A stretch of DNA of 64,000 nt from Qipengyuania gaetbuli (GCF_020524765.1 NZ_JAIVLR010000001.1:1178001-1242000), one strand, 5' to 3'. Positions 1 to 12,045 are shown, counted from the stretch's first letter. A program made the numbers and translations. The notes: a model not told the origin generated them from the sequence alone.

Positions 1-721
1 GGGTGATCTTTTCGTAGGTCCCTTGCAGGCGTTCGAAATCGGTGAGGAAGCGGACGATCCATTGGTCGCGGCCGTTACTTTCCATGATGTCGATCCGGTG
101 CGTATCGCGGCTCAGGGCCTTGCCGAATTGCTGCCGCCTTTCGGCAAGCGCATTCCATGCGGCGAAATTCGGGTCGGTCCGATTGGAAGTGGCCGTCAGG
201 TCGAATTCGTCCTTGTCTGCCACCTCCAGCATGACGAGGGCAGCGCGCTCGGCTGATTCCAGCCTTTCACGCATCGCCGGGCCCACGGCCTTCCCGGGGC
301 TTTCTTCGGCTACAGCGGCTGGAGGAACAATGGGCGGAGCATCTGGCGTCGGTGTCTGAAGGGCGAGCATGGCGGCTAGGATGATGGACATTAGGGCAAC
401 TCCGATCAGTATGGTTCGATTTTGCCTCGGACGGTCATCGCCCGAAACTGCCCCAGCATCGGCGGATGCCTCTATCGACGCATCCCCCAAATGCTTGTGT
501 CCCAGCATTTCGGCCATGCCGCCCTCGTCTTCCAGCAGCAGCCGCGCGGCCTCCTTGCTGCTGGTGACTTCCAGCTTGCGCCGCGCACCGCGCAGGCGCT
601 CGTTGATCGTGTGGACGGAAAGGTCGAGTTCGCGTGCGCTGGACTTTGCGTCGTGGCCGCGCAGGATGAGGCGCAGGGCCTCCTTTTCCTTGTCGGTCAG
701 GGCGTCGAGGGTGCGCGTCAT
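1..721 (-). CDS. LuxR-type HTH protein with membrane anchor and DUF4019-like domain (3' end cut by window edge)
   Basis: Read on the minus strand from ATG at 721, the frame stays open for 240 codons to the window edge. Residues 1-65 form a LuxR/GerE-type helix-turn-helix (LTDKEKEALRLILRG, then a recognition helix around SVHTINERLRGARRKL). Residues 103-121 are one hydrophobic segment (ILIGVALMSIILAAMLAL). The rest is an extracytoplasmic part resembling DUF4019 domains. The DNA-binding domain is N-terminal and there is one TM segment, so it would be a ToxR/CadC-like membrane-bound regulator. Target genes are unknown. The DUF4019 assignment is from general resemblance only. Confidence 0.75.
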   Translation of the reverse strand, partial: MTRTLDALTDKEKEALRLILRGHDAKSSARELDLSVHTINERLRGARRKLEVTSSKEAARLLLEDEGGMAEMLGHKHLGDASIEASADAGAVSGDDRPRQNRTILIGVALMSIILAAMLALQTPTPDAPPIVPPAAVAEESPGKAVGPAMRERLESAERAALVMLEVADKDEFDLTATSNRTDPNFAAWNALAERRQQFGKALSRDTHRIDIMESNGRDQWIVRFLTDFERLQGTYEKIT

Positions 722-805
722 CACGCACTTACTAGGCGAGGCACCGCTGCAGGCTACCCCAAAAAATTCGTGCGGCCGCGGGCACAGTCGTTATATCAGT
801 GACTT

Positions 806-1087
806 ATGGAGACGCCTTACCACCCGCCCAAGAAGTACTCCGTCCGCATCGAAGGGCATCGGACTTCCGTCAGCCTGGAGCCGGTGTTCTGGGACCTCTT
901 GCGCCGGGCCGCGGCGCGCAGGGGCCTTGCCGTGAACACGCTGGTCGCCAGCATCGATGCCGAGCGGATCCGCAGTGACACGCCTCCAGGGCTTGCAGGT
1001 GCGATACGCGTCTGGCTGGCCACGCACGAATTGCAGCCGGCAAGCATAGGGGGCGACAGGATCGCTCCTGCCGCCCCCGAAGACTGA
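806..1087 (+). CDS. Ribbon-helix-helix domain protein
   Basis: A 93-aa protein whose core (YSVRIEGHRTSVSLEPVFWD, then LLRRAAARRGLAVNTLVASID) matches the RHH_4 family common in Alphaproteobacteria: a short beta strand followed by two helices that would dimerise and bind DNA. The C-terminal segment (GAIRVWLATH) resembles the usual conserved tail. It is divergent from the membrane-anchored HTH gene across 84 bp. There is no Shine-Dalgarno before the ATG, but TTATAT lies at 791-796, so the mRNA may be nearly leaderless. Target unknown. Confidence 0.75.
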   Translation: METPYHPPKKYSVRIEGHRTSVSLEPVFWDLLRRAAARRGLAVNTLVASIDAERIRSDTPPGLAGAIRVWLATHELQPASIGGDRIAPAAPED

Positions 1088-1100
1088 GGTCCGTCGGGAC

Positions 1101-1328
1101 CTAGTATTTCGCCGTGGCGTCGCTCGCCGGAAAAGTCTCGTCGAGAGCTTCGTCGGTCTTGCTCATGCGGTCGCCGACCGTTGCGGTCGATTCTGCGCCT
1201 GCGTTGCGGAACGCGCCTGCCGGTTCACCGGCTGCAAAGGCCACGCCGCCGCGTTCCTTCTGGTTCTTCTCGTAATATTTGTACCCGGCATAACCGAGCG
1301 CGCCGAGTGCTGCGAGCTTGAGGATCAT
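1101..1328 (-). CDS. Small conserved hypothetical protein with N-terminal membrane helix
   Basis: A 75-aa protein. Residues 2-17 are hydrophobic (ILKLAALGALGYAGYKYY) and followed by a charged KNQKE stretch, so it is probably a single-pass membrane or membrane-associated protein. The C-terminus carries the acidic motif DEALDETFPASD, which recurs in small sphingomonad proteins. The start is well supported by AAGGAAGG a few bases upstream on the minus strand. It lies directly downstream of murA. An inverted repeat (1348-1354/1365-1371) sits between murA and this gene. Function unknown. Confidence 0.6.
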   Translation of the reverse strand: MILKLAALGALGYAGYKYYEKNQKERGGVAFAAGEPAGAFRNAGAESTATVGDRMSKTDEALDETFPASDATAKY

Positions 1329-1347
1329 GATGCCTTCCTTTCCAATG

Positions 1348-1371
1348 GGTTCGTCGAAAGCTCAACGAACC
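1348..1371 (-). other. Inverted repeat between murA and the downstream small gene
   Basis: GGTTCGT (1348-1354) and ACGAACC (1365-1371) are perfect 7-bp arms around a 10-base loop. The repeat lies in the 71-bp gap after murA and 20-40 bases before the start of the 75-aa protein. No T-run follows on either strand, so it is not a classical terminator. It could be an mRNA processing or stability hairpin, or a protein-binding dyad. Confidence 0.35.
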
Positions 1372-1399
1372 GCATTCGGGAAAGGTCCGGCCCAGCCAC

Positions 1400-2683
<1,284 letters not shown>

Positions 2684-2773
2684 GGGTCCGATGCCTTTAA
2701 TGCCATGTGGCGCACAGGCAAGCGTCATGCACCTGTCACCCCGCCTGCCTACTACACGCATCTCCGCCAATTG

Positions 2774-2802
2774 TTGACCTGCCAGAGAGGCAGCCGTAAC
2801 TC
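2774..2802 (+). promoter_or_regulatory. Candidate sigma-70 promoter of galU
   Basis: TTGACC (2774-2779) and TAACTC (2797-2802) are separated by 17 bp. Transcription would begin within a few bases of the galU ATG at 2811, where no Shine-Dalgarno is visible, so the mRNA may be leaderless or nearly so. This is by-eye matching. Confidence 0.35.
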
Positions 2803-2810
2803 CCGCCGCC

Positions 2811-3689
2811 ATGACCACGCACAAGCCGATCAAGAAAGCCGTCTTCCCCGTTGCGGGTCTCGGCACGCGCTTCCTGCCCGCCACCAAGGCGATCCCGAAG
2901 GAACTGCTTCCGATCGTAGACCGCCCGCTGATCCAGTATGCAGTGGACGAGGCGCGCGAGGCGGGGATCGAGCAGATCATTTTCGTGACCGGCCGCGGCA
3001 AGACCGCGATCGTCGAACATTTCGACGTGGCCTACGAACTGGAATCGACCATGTCCGAACGCGGCAAGGACATGAGCGTGCTCGACCCGACCCGCGCCAC
3101 GCCCGGCGACATCATCACCGTGCGCCAGCAGGTCCCGCTCGGCCTCGGCCATGCGATCTGGTGCGCCCGCGCCATCGTCGGTGACGAACCCTTCGCCATC
3201 CTGCTGCCCGACGAACTCATGATCGGCGAACCCGGCTGCATGAAGCAGATGGTCGAGGCCTATAACGAGGTGGGCGGCAATCTCATCTCGGTGCTCGAAG
3301 TGCCGGAAGACGAGGTTTCGAGCTACGGCGTGATCGCGACGGGTGCGCAGGTCTCCGACACGCTGACCGAAGTCACCGGCCTGGTCGAGAAACCGAAGCG
3401 AGAGGATGCGCCCTCCAACAAGATCATCTCGGGCCGCTACATCCTGCAGCCCGAAGTCATGCGCGTGCTGGAAGACCAGGAAAAAGGCGCGGGCGGGGAA
3501 ATCCAGCTGACCGACGCCATGGCCCGCATGATCGGCAACCAGCCGTTCCACGCGGTGACCTTCGCCGGCAACCGTTACGACTGCGGCAGCAAGACCGGCT
3601 TCGTCGAGGCGACGCTGGCGCTGGCCCTCGAGCGCGAGGACATGGGCGCCGAAGTGCGCGCCATTGCCGAACGCCTGCTCGCACGCTGA
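2811..3689 (+). CDS. galU: UTP--glucose-1-phosphate uridylyltransferase GalU
   Basis: Makes UDP-glucose from UTP and glucose-1-phosphate for envelope polysaccharides and glycolipids. The 292-aa length is normal. The nucleotide-binding signature [20 protein letters not shown] starts at about residue 15, and later motifs include [12 protein letters not shown], a [10 protein letters not shown] stretch, LPDE and a GGEIQLTDA stretch. All match bacterial GalU rather than the related RfbA thymidylyltransferases. It is monocistronic, divergent from murA and followed by a strong hairpin terminator. Products of this enzyme could feed the glycosylation genes at 40-45 kb (inference). Confidence 0.96.
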   Translation: MTTHKPIKKAVFPVAGLGTRFLPATKAIPKELLPIVDRPLIQYAVDEAREAGIEQIIFVTGRGKTAIVEHFDVAYELESTMSERGKDMSVLDPTRATPGDIITVRQQVPLGLGHAIWCARAIVGDEPFAILLPDELMIGEPGCMKQMVEAYNEVGGNLISVLEVPEDEVSSYGVIATGAQVSDTLTEVTGLVEKPKREDAPSNKIISGRYILQPEVMRVLEDQEKGAGGEIQLTDAMARMIGNQPFHAVTFAGNRYDCGSKTGFVEATLALALEREDMGAEVRAIAERLLAR

Positions 3690-3707
3690 AATAGCCGATG
3701 CATGAAG

Positions 3708-3745
3708 AAAGGGCCGGTCCGCCGCATTGGCGAACCGGCCCTTTT
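3708..3745. terminator. Bidirectional intrinsic terminator between galU and the M28 peptidase
   Basis: The arms are GGGCCGGTCCGCC (3711-3723) and GGCGAACCGGCCC (3729-3741): 13 pairs with one G-U and a 5-base loop. AAA precedes and TTTT follows, so it can terminate both convergent genes. Confidence 0.85.
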
Positions 3746-3765
3746 CTAGTGGAGCCCTGATAGCG

Positions 3766-5454
<1,689 letters not shown>

Positions 5455-5555
5455 GGGGGGCAACCTCTCTTGATCGTTTGCGCCGCGCTTGTTGCAGCAC
5501 ATGGGCCGCAAGGGCAAGCTTGCGCACACCGGCGCGCGCAGGCACACCGCGCGCC

Positions 5556-8240
5556 ATGGCTGACGACTGGTCCGGAGCACTGGCAAGGGCGCGCGCCCAC
5601 GCACCGTACCTCGCGCGCGGGCTGGAACTGCGGCCCGACCTTGCCGAACTGCTCGAACAGGGACGCGGGGGCGATGCGCTGGCTCTGGCCAAGGCCGCAG
5701 GCGAGGGGATCGCCGATGCGGGCCTGGCGCTGCGGCGCGAGAAACGGGCGCTGGCGACGGCGCTGGCGATCGGCGATCTCGCTGGGGCCTTCGATCTCGA
5801 CAAGGTGATGCGCGAACTCTCGCTCTTCGCCGACAGGGCCATGCACCGCGCGCTGGAGGCGGCCATCGACCGTCGGGTCGAGGGCGCGCCGGTGGACGGG
5901 ATGATTGCGCTCGCGCTGGGAAAGCACGGTTCGGGCGAACTCAATTATTCCTCCGACATCGATCCCATCCTGATTTACGATCCGGAACGCCTCGCGCGGC
6001 GCGAGCGCGACGAGCCGGGCGAAGCGGCCCAGCGCTATGCGCGCGAGATGGTCCGCCTGCTGGCCGACGTGACGAGCGAGGGTTACGTCTTCCGCGTCGA
6101 TCTGCGGCTGCGGCCCGCATCGGAGGTCAGCCCGCTCGCCATCCCGCTCGAAGGAGCGATCACCCATTACGAAAGCTCGGCCATCGCGTGGGAGCGGGCA
6201 GCCTTCATCCGCGCCCGGTCGTGCGCGGGCGACATCGCTGCGGGCGAGCGCTTTCTCGACCATATCCGGCCCTTCGTCTGGCGACGCAGCCTCGATTTCG
6301 GGGCCATCGACGCGATCCGCCAGCTGACCCGCCGCATTCGCGAACAGCAGCGTGGCCCCACTGCCCCTGCGCCGGGCTACAACGTCAAGCTGGGCCGCGG
6401 CGGCATTCGCGAGATCGAGTTCTTCGCCCAGACCCACCAGCTCATCCACGGCGGGCGCAACCGCGAACTGCGCTGCAAGCGGACCCGCGACGCGCTCGAT
6501 GCGCTGGCGGCTGCAGGCCATATCGCGGCCGAGGACGCGGCCATCCTCGGCGCTTCCTATGACGGGCTGCGCCGTATCGAGCACCGCCTGCAGATGGTGG
6601 CCGACCGCCAGACCCACTCGCTCCCCGAAGGCGAGGCGCTCGACAATGCAGCGCGGCTGGACGGGTTTGCCGGCGGGGCCGAATGGCTCGAACACATCGC
6701 CTCGCTCACCGCACCAGTTGCGGCACGCTACGATGCGCTGCTGGCGGAGGACGAGCGATCCGTCCCTGCCGACAGCCCCCACCTGGCACCGGTGACCCCA
6801 ACTAAGGAACTCGACCCCGAACTGGCGGAGCGGGTGAAGGCGTGGACCGATGGCCGCTATCCGCCACTGCGCAGCCCCGCGGCGCTATCCGCCTTCGAGG
6901 CGATCCGCGCGCCCTTGCTCGATTCGCTGGCGGCTGCCGACGAACCGGACCGCGCCGTCGCCCGCTGGGAAACGCTGCTTTCGCGGCTGAGCAGCGCGGT
7001 GAACCTGTTCCGCTTGCTCGAAGCTCGACCCGGCCTGTTCCAGCTGCTTGCCGACTGCCTCACGCTCGCCCCGCCGCTGGCCGATGCGATTGCCTTGCGC
7101 CCTGAACTGGTCGACGCCCTGATCGACCGCAGCGCGCTCGACCTGCCGGGCAGCCGCGAAGAACTGGCCGAAGCGATGATGCGCGGCGAACGCGGCGACA
7201 CCTATGAAGACCGGCTCGACCGGATCCGCATCGTTACGGGCGAGACGCGCTTCGCGCTCGGCGTGCAGCTGATCGAGACAGCGCACGACCCGCTCGATAT
7301 CGCGCAGGCCCTCTCGCGCACGGCGGAAGCGGCACTGGATATCGCGCAGCAGGCGGCGAGCGAGGAATTCGCGGCCCGCCACGGACGCATCAAGGGAAGC
7401 GAACTGGTCGTGCTGGGGCTCGGAAGGCTTGGCGGCGGAATGCTGACCCATGCCTCCGACCTCGACGTGGTCTACCTCTTTACCGGATCGCACGAGGGCG
7501 AATCCGATGGCGAGCGACCGCTCGGCGCCACGCTCTATTTCAACCGCCTCGCCCAGCGGGTGAGCGCCGCCCTGTCGGTGCCGACAGCCGAAGGCGCGCT
7601 CTACGAGGTCGACACGCGGCTGCGTCCCCAGGGCGCGCAAGGCCCGCTCGCGGTGAGCCTCGATAGCTTCCTGCGCTACCAGGCCGAAGACGCCTGGACC
7701 TGGGAGCACATGGCGCTGACCCGCTCGCGTGCGCTGACCGGCAGCGATGAGGCGCGCGCGCAGATCGAGGAGGGGCTGCGCGAAGTGCTCTGCCGCAGGC
7801 GCGATCCGGACACGCTGAAGGAAGACCTGCTCAAGATGCGCAGCGAAATGGCGGCGCACAAGCCGCCGCGCGGGCCGCTCGACGCCAAGCTGCTGCGCGG
7901 CGGGCTGGTCGACCTCGAATTCGTCGTCCATTTCCTGCAATTGCGCGACGGCATTGCGCTTACCCCGCGCCTCGATGACGCCATTGCGCAGCTGGCGGCG
8001 CGCGACCTGCTGCCTCCAAGTCTTGGCGATGCGCACGACTTGATGACGCGGCTGCTGGTGGGTACGCGCCTGCTCGCCCCCGACCTCGCCATCCCGGCAG
8101 GCCCGCAGGGCGCGATCCTTGCGCGGATCTGCCGCTGCGAGGATTTCGCGGCGCTGCGCCAGGCGTTCGACGATGCGCGGGCGGCAGTGGCACAGGCATG
8201 GACCGCCCATATGGGCGAGAGACTGGAGATGGACGAATGA
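5556..8240 (+). CDS. glnE: Bifunctional glutamine synthetase adenylyltransferase/adenylyl-removing enzyme GlnE
   Basis: Adds and removes AMP on glutamine synthetase, with activity normally set by PII. The 894-aa protein has two nucleotidyltransferase halves. The first carries GKHGSGELNYSSDID at 122-136 (the adenylyl-removing half); the second carries GLGRLGGGMLTHASDLDVVYLF around 619-640 (the adenylylating half). ATG at 5556 is preferred over in-frame upstream codons because similarity begins at MADDWSG. Its stop overlaps the start of bcp (ATGA), so the two are translationally coupled. No glutamine synthetase or glnB lies in the window. Confidence 0.95.
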   Translation: MADDWSGALARARAHAPYLARGLELRPDLAELLEQGRGGDALALAKAAGEGIADAGLALRREKRALATALAIGDLAGAFDLDKVMRELSLFADRAMHRALEAAIDRRVEGAPVDGMIALALGKHGSGELNYSSDIDPILIYDPERLARRERDEPGEAAQRYAREMVRLLADVTSEGYVFRVDLRLRPASEVSPLAIPLEGAITHYESSAIAWERAAFIRARSCAGDIAAGERFLDHIRPFVWRRSLDFGAIDAIRQLTRRIREQQRGPTAPAPGYNVKLGRGGIREIEFFAQTHQLIHGGRNRELRCKRTRDALDALAAAGHIAAEDAAILGASYDGLRRIEHRLQMVADRQTHSLPEGEALDNAARLDGFAGGAEWLEHIASLTAPVAARYDALLAEDERSVPADSPHLAPVTPTKELDPELAERVKAWTDGRYPPLRSPAALSAFEAIRAPLLDSLAAADEPDRAVARWETLLSRLSSAVNLFRLLEARPGLFQLLADCLTLAPPLADAIALRPELVDALIDRSALDLPGSREELAEAMMRGERGDTYEDRLDRIRIVTGETRFALGVQLIETAHDPLDIAQALSRTAEAALDIAQQAASEEFAARHGRIKGSELVVLGLGRLGGGMLTHASDLDVVYLFTGSHEGESDGERPLGATLYFNRLAQRVSAALSVPTAEGALYEVDTRLRPQGAQGPLAVSLDSFLRYQAEDAWTWEHMALTRSRALTGSDEARAQIEEGLREVLCRRRDPDTLKEDLLKMRSEMAAHKPPRGPLDAKLLRGGLVDLEFVVHFLQLRDGIALTPRLDDAIAQLAARDLLPPSLGDAHDLMTRLLVGTRLLAPDLAIPAGPQGAILARICRCEDFAALRQAFDDARAAVAQAWTAHMGERLEMDE

Positions 8241-8707
8241 GCACTTACGACGTCGGCGACGCCTTTCCCGATTTCAGCATGGAAACGCCCGATGGCGGCA
8301 CGGTGACCAAGGGCGACCTGTCCGGCGCAAAGGCAGTCGTCTTCTTCTATCCGAAGGACAATACGCCGGGCTGCACCACAGAGGCCAAGGACTTCAGCGC
8401 GCTCAAGGGCGAATTCGACAAGGCGGGCGTCCGCCTGCTTGGCGTCAGCAAGGATTCGCCCAAGAAGCACCAGAATTTCATCGCCAAGCACGGTCTCACG
8501 GTCGACCTTGCGACCGATGCGGAGGAGGGCGGCCTGTCGGACGAACTCGGCGTGTGGACGGAAAAGCAGATGTACGGGAAGACCTTCCTCGGCATGGTCC
8601 GCTCCACCTATCTGCTGGCAGGTGACGGCACGATCCTGCGCATCTGGCCCAAGGTGAAGGTCAAGGGCCACGCAGAGGAAGTGCTCGAAGCGGCAAGGGG
8701 CGCATGA
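8237..8707 (+). CDS. bcp: Thioredoxin-dependent peroxiredoxin, Bcp/PrxQ type
   Basis: A cytoplasmic thiol peroxidase of 156 aa that reduces hydroperoxides. The peroxidatic cysteine is Cys46 in DNTPGCTTEAKDF. Bcp enzymes of the E. coli type carry a resolving cysteine five residues later; here that position is Lys51, so the protein looks like a Bcp lacking that resolving Cys, as many PrxQ members do. The start at 8237 overlaps the glnE stop and its own stop overlaps the next gene (ATGA at 8704), forming a three-gene coupled run. The functional link with GlnE is unclear. Confidence 0.92.
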   Translation: MSTYDVGDAFPDFSMETPDGGTVTKGDLSGAKAVVFFYPKDNTPGCTTEAKDFSALKGEFDKAGVRLLGVSKDSPKKHQNFIAKHGLTVDLATDAEEGGLSDELGVWTEKQMYGKTFLGMVRSTYLLAGDGTILRIWPKVKVKGHAEEVLEAARGA

Positions 8708-9504
8708 CGTCACGGCGGCAATCGATTGCGGCTGCCATCCGTGCCGCGCTGCTGACCGGGGACAAGACGGGCAAGGTCTTCGCTGCAAGGCAGGTGGCGC
8801 GCGACTGGCGGCTGGGCAGGCTCGATCCGGTCTTCGACTGCCCTATTCCCGATCGCCCCGCCTGGCCGGGCGATCTGGTGCTGGCCGCCCCGGGACAGAT
8901 GCCCAAGCGCGGCAAGGGCGGGTCCGAGCGCGGGCGAATCGCCCTGTGGCACGCGCTGGCCCATATCGAGTTCGTCGCCATCGACCTCGCGCTCGACATG
9001 GCCGGGCGGTTCGGCGAATCGATGGGCGAGGAGTTTGTCTCCGACTTCCTTGCGGTCGCAGCGGACGAGGCGATGCATTTCGCCCTGCTGGAGCGCAAGC
9101 TCGCGACGCTCGGTTCCTATTACGGGGCATTGCCCGCGCATGACGGCTTGTGGAGCGCCGCGCAGGACACGGCGCATGACGTCGCCGCGCGGCTCGCGAT
9201 CGTGCCCATGGTGCTAGAAGCGCGCGGCCTCGATGTCACGCCCGCGACGATCGAGCGCGTGCGCTCGCAAGGGGACAAGAACGGGGCGCGAATCCTCAAA
9301 CGAATCCTTGACGACGAAATCCGCCACGTCGCCTACGGCGCCAAGCACTTTCGGACAGTATGCGAGGCGCGCGGAGAGAACCCGCCAGAATCATGGCAGA
9401 AACTCGTCCAGACGCATTTTTCGGGAGGGCTTAAGCCACCATTCAACGACTCGGCGCGTTCGACAGCCGGTCTGTCGCGGGACTTCTACGCGCCTATTGC
9501 TTAG
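8704..9504 (+). CDS. DUF455 ferritin-like protein
   Basis: A 266-aa, mostly helical protein. Motifs WHALAHIEFVAIDLALD, AADEAMHFALLERKL and LDDEIRHVAYGAKHF carry the paired Glu/His residues of a ferritin-like di-iron fold, which is how DUF455 members (distantly like MiaE) are described. The biochemical role is not established. It overlaps the end of bcp by 4 bp, so it is probably co-expressed with this peroxidase. That would fit an oxidative-stress or iron role, but this is inference. Confidence 0.85.
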   Translation: MTSRRQSIAAAIRAALLTGDKTGKVFAARQVARDWRLGRLDPVFDCPIPDRPAWPGDLVLAAPGQMPKRGKGGSERGRIALWHALAHIEFVAIDLALDMAGRFGESMGEEFVSDFLAVAADEAMHFALLERKLATLGSYYGALPAHDGLWSAAQDTAHDVAARLAIVPMVLEARGLDVTPATIERVRSQGDKNGARILKRILDDEIRHVAYGAKHFRTVCEARGENPPESWQKLVQTHFSGGLKPPFNDSARSTAGLSRDFYAPIA

Positions 9505-9646
9505 TTAACTTTTCCGCCGATAACCCAAACTCACGAGATGCCGGGGGGTTCCGGCGGAACTGAAAAACACGATCGGCAAGGGCACGGGACGCCCACCGGT
9601 CGAAAGCAAAACGGCCACGCAAAGGGGCCGACAGGACGGGTTAGCA

Positions 9647-10336
9647 ATGATTTCCAAGCGCAGCACGATTGCAGTGACGATGCTTGCCGCAGGCATGAGC
9701 ATCGCAGCCGCTCCGGCTCACGCGGAAACCAATGCGGCAGCAGCCGCGGTCGGCGCCATCGACGTGTCGAAGGTTACTGCCGAAAACGCAGGCGAAGCGG
9801 ACGAACAGTTCACCGAACTTTTCGCCAAGTGGGAAAATCCGGGCCAGGCCTCGCTCCTGACTGCCGGTCCGAAGGTTTCGGTCCCCTCGCGCATGCCGCT
9901 CGAAAATACCCGCCTGACCAGCGATTACGGCATGCGCACGCATCCGGTTCTCGGTCGCCGCATGGGCCACAAGGGCGTCGACCTTGCCGCCCCGACCGGC
10001 ACGCCGATCTATGCCACTGCCGACGGCGTGGTCTCGAAGGCAGAGAAATTCTCCAGCTACGGCAACTTCGTCTCGATCGAGCACGGCGCCCGCATCCAGA
10101 CCCGCTACGCCCACATGTCGCGCATCGCAGTTGCCGACGGCGCCCGCGTCAAGAAGGGCGACATCATCGGTTACGTCGGTTCGACCGGCCGTTCGACCGG
10201 TCCGCACCTGCACTATGAAGTCCGCATCGACGGCAACGCCGTCAACCCGGTTCCCTACATGGTCGAATCGTCTGCCCAGCAGGCCTTTGCGCTTGCCATC
10301 GGCGAAGGCGGCCAGGGCGGCGCAGACGAAAATTGA
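9647..10336 (+). CDS. Secreted M23 (LytM) family metallopeptidase
   Basis: A 229-aa protein with a Sec signal peptide cleaved after AHA at about residue 26, then a LytM domain from about residue 85. The zinc and catalytic residues are present: His108 and Asp112 in GHKGVDLAAP, His156 in RYAHMS, and the HLH motif (His187/His189) in GPHLHYEVR. It is predicted to act on peptidoglycan cross-links in the periplasm, or, if catalysis is weak, as an EnvC-like amidase activator. It is followed by an intrinsic terminator, so probably monocistronic. Confidence 0.9.
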   Translation: MISKRSTIAVTMLAAGMSIAAAPAHAETNAAAAAVGAIDVSKVTAENAGEADEQFTELFAKWENPGQASLLTAGPKVSVPSRMPLENTRLTSDYGMRTHPVLGRRMGHKGVDLAAPTGTPIYATADGVVSKAEKFSSYGNFVSIEHGARIQTRYAHMSRIAVADGARVKKGDIIGYVGSTGRSTGPHLHYEVRIDGNAVNPVPYMVESSAQQAFALAIGEGGQGGADEN

Positions 10337-10380
10337 GGCGATAACGCCAGGGGCTTCGCGCCCTTCGGGTTCGCAGGAAG

Positions 10381-10410
10381 AGGCGCCGGTTCATTCCGGC
10401 GCCTTTTTTC
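10381..10410 (+). terminator. Intrinsic terminator after the M23 peptidase gene
   Basis: GGCGCCGG (10382-10389) pairs with CCGGCGCC (10396-10403) around loop TTCATT, followed by six T (10404-10409). Confidence 0.88.
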
Positions 10411-10497
10411 TTGCCCGTGCGCGCCATGCAGGTAGGTTTCCTTCCGCAACCGGATGAGTCCGCCAACAGGACCGACGGCGAGGAGAGAGAAACAGGC

Positions 10498-12045
10498 ATG
10501 CATCCTATCACGCACGCGCAGGCGCGACCCGACCATCCCGCGATCATCATGGCCGGTTCCGGCAAGACGGTCAGCTATGGCGAGATGGAAGCCTACGCCA
10601 ACCGCTTCGCCCAGCTGATGCGGGCGCGCGGGCTCAATCGCGGCGATCACGTCGCGATCCTGATGGAAAACAATGCCGACTACCTCCAGCTGGTCTGGGG
10701 CGCCCAGCGCTGCGGCATCATGATGGTGCCGATCTCCACCCGCCTGACTGCACCCGAGATCTGCTACATCCTCGATGATGCGGGCGCGAAGCTGCTGATC
10801 ACCACCCATGCCTTCGACGATGTGATGCAGGATATCCGGCGCGAGTGCGCGGGCGTTCCTGTCCTGCTGGTCGGCGGCTCGGGCGAGGAGAGCCTCGAAG
10901 ATGCGCTTGCCGCCCAGCCGGCAGAGCCGATCGCGGACCCGCTGCCGGGCCAGTACATGCTCTATTCCAGCGGGACGACCGGCCGGCCCAAGGGCATCCG
11001 CCCCGCTCCGCCGGACGATGACGACGTGCTGGCCGTGACGCCGCTGGTGGGCCTCGCCGTCATGGGCGTGGGCTGGCCGACCGACGGGAGCATGATCTAC
11101 CTCTCGCCCGCCCCGCTCTACCATGCGGCCCCGCTCGGCTGGTGCACCACCGCACATCGGCTCGGCGCGACGATCGTGGTGATGGAGAAGTTCGATCCGG
11201 AAACCGCGCTGGCTGCGATCGAGAAATACAAGGTCACCGACAGCCAGTGGGTCCCGACCCATTTCGTGCGCATGCTCAAGCTCGACCCCTCGATCCGCAC
11301 GAAATACGATCTGTCGAGCCACCAGCGCGCCATCCACGCGGCCGCCCCCTGCCCCGTGCCGGTCAAGCGCGAGATGATCGAGTGGTGGGGCCCGATCATC
11401 GTGGAATATTACGCCGGCTCCGAAGGCATCGGCATGACGCTGATCAAGAGCGAAGAATGGCTCGCCCACCCCGGCTCGGTCGGCCGCGCGATCCACGGAG
11501 TGCTGCACGTCTGCGATGCGGACGGGAACGAGGTGCCGGCCGGCACCGACGGCCTGCTTTATTTCGAGAACGACAAGATCCCGACCTATCACAACGATCC
11601 GGAGAAGACCCGCGACGCCATGCACCCCAAGGGCTGGATGACGCTGGGCGATATCGGCCACGTCGACGGGGACGGCTTCCTCTACCTTACCGACCGCAAG
11701 AGCCACATGATCATCTCGGGCGGGGTGAACATCTACCCGCAGGAGATCGAGAACCTGCTGGTCACGCATGAGAAGGTGATGGATGCCGCCGTTATCGGTG
11801 CGCCTTGCCCGGACTTCGGAGAGAAGGTCGTGGCCGTGGTGCAGCCGATGGACATGGGTGAAGCGGGCGAAGCGCTGGAAGCGGAGCTGCGCGATTTCCT
11901 CAGCCCCCAGCTGGCCAAGATAAAGATGCCCAAGCTGTTCGACTTCCGCGCCCAGCTGCCGCGCGAGGCCAATGGCAAGCTCTACAAGCGCGAACTGCGC
12001 GACGAATACCAGAAGAAGGCCGAAGCAGAGACGGAGCAGGCGTGA
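10498..12045 (+). CDS. Acyl-CoA synthetase (AMP-forming, FadD-like)
   Basis: Adenylates a carboxylic acid and transfers it to CoA. The 515-aa protein has the AMP-binding P-loop YSSGTTGRPKG at about residue 155, the YAGSEG motif in the middle, and the C-terminal hinge GDIGHVDGDGFLYLTDRKSHMIISGGVNIYPQEIE. ATG at 10498 follows a purine-rich GAGGAGAGAG; upstream in-frame codons lie in the leader. The substrate is a fatty or other aliphatic acid, not determinable. Its stop overlaps the P450 start (TGATG), so activation and hydroxylation appear to belong to one catabolic route (inference). Confidence 0.9.
   Translation: MHPITHAQARPDHPAIIMAGSGKTVSYGEMEAYANRFAQLMRARGLNRGDHVAILMENNADYLQLVWGAQRCGIMMVPISTRLTAPEICYILDDAGAKLLITTHAFDDVMQDIRRECAGVPVLLVGGSGEESLEDALAAQPAEPIADPLPGQYMLYSSGTTGRPKGIRPAPPDDDDVLAVTPLVGLAVMGVGWPTDGSMIYLSPAPLYHAAPLGWCTTAHRLGATIVVMEKFDPETALAAIEKYKVTDSQWVPTHFVRMLKLDPSIRTKYDLSSHQRAIHAAAPCPVPVKREMIEWWGPIIVEYYAGSEGIGMTLIKSEEWLAHPGSVGRAIHGVLHVCDADGNEVPAGTDGLLYFENDKIPTYHNDPEKTRDAMHPKGWMTLGDIGHVDGDGFLYLTDRKSHMIISGGVNIYPQEIENLLVTHEKVMDAAVIGAPCPDFGEKVVAVVQPMDMGEAGEALEAELRDFLSPQLAKIKMPKLFDFRAQLPREANGKLYKRELRDEYQKKAEAETEQA

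Noticed and set aside
435..728. A short minus-strand frame of 97 codons at the left edge
   Set aside because: The overlapping frame from ATG at 721 encodes a real LuxR-type HTH and stays open to the window edge; this one is its frameshift shadow.
2684..3001. N-terminal extension of MurA by about 100 residues
   Set aside because: The extension reads across the divergent promoter region and into galU; the family N-terminus [10 protein letters not shown] starts at 2683.
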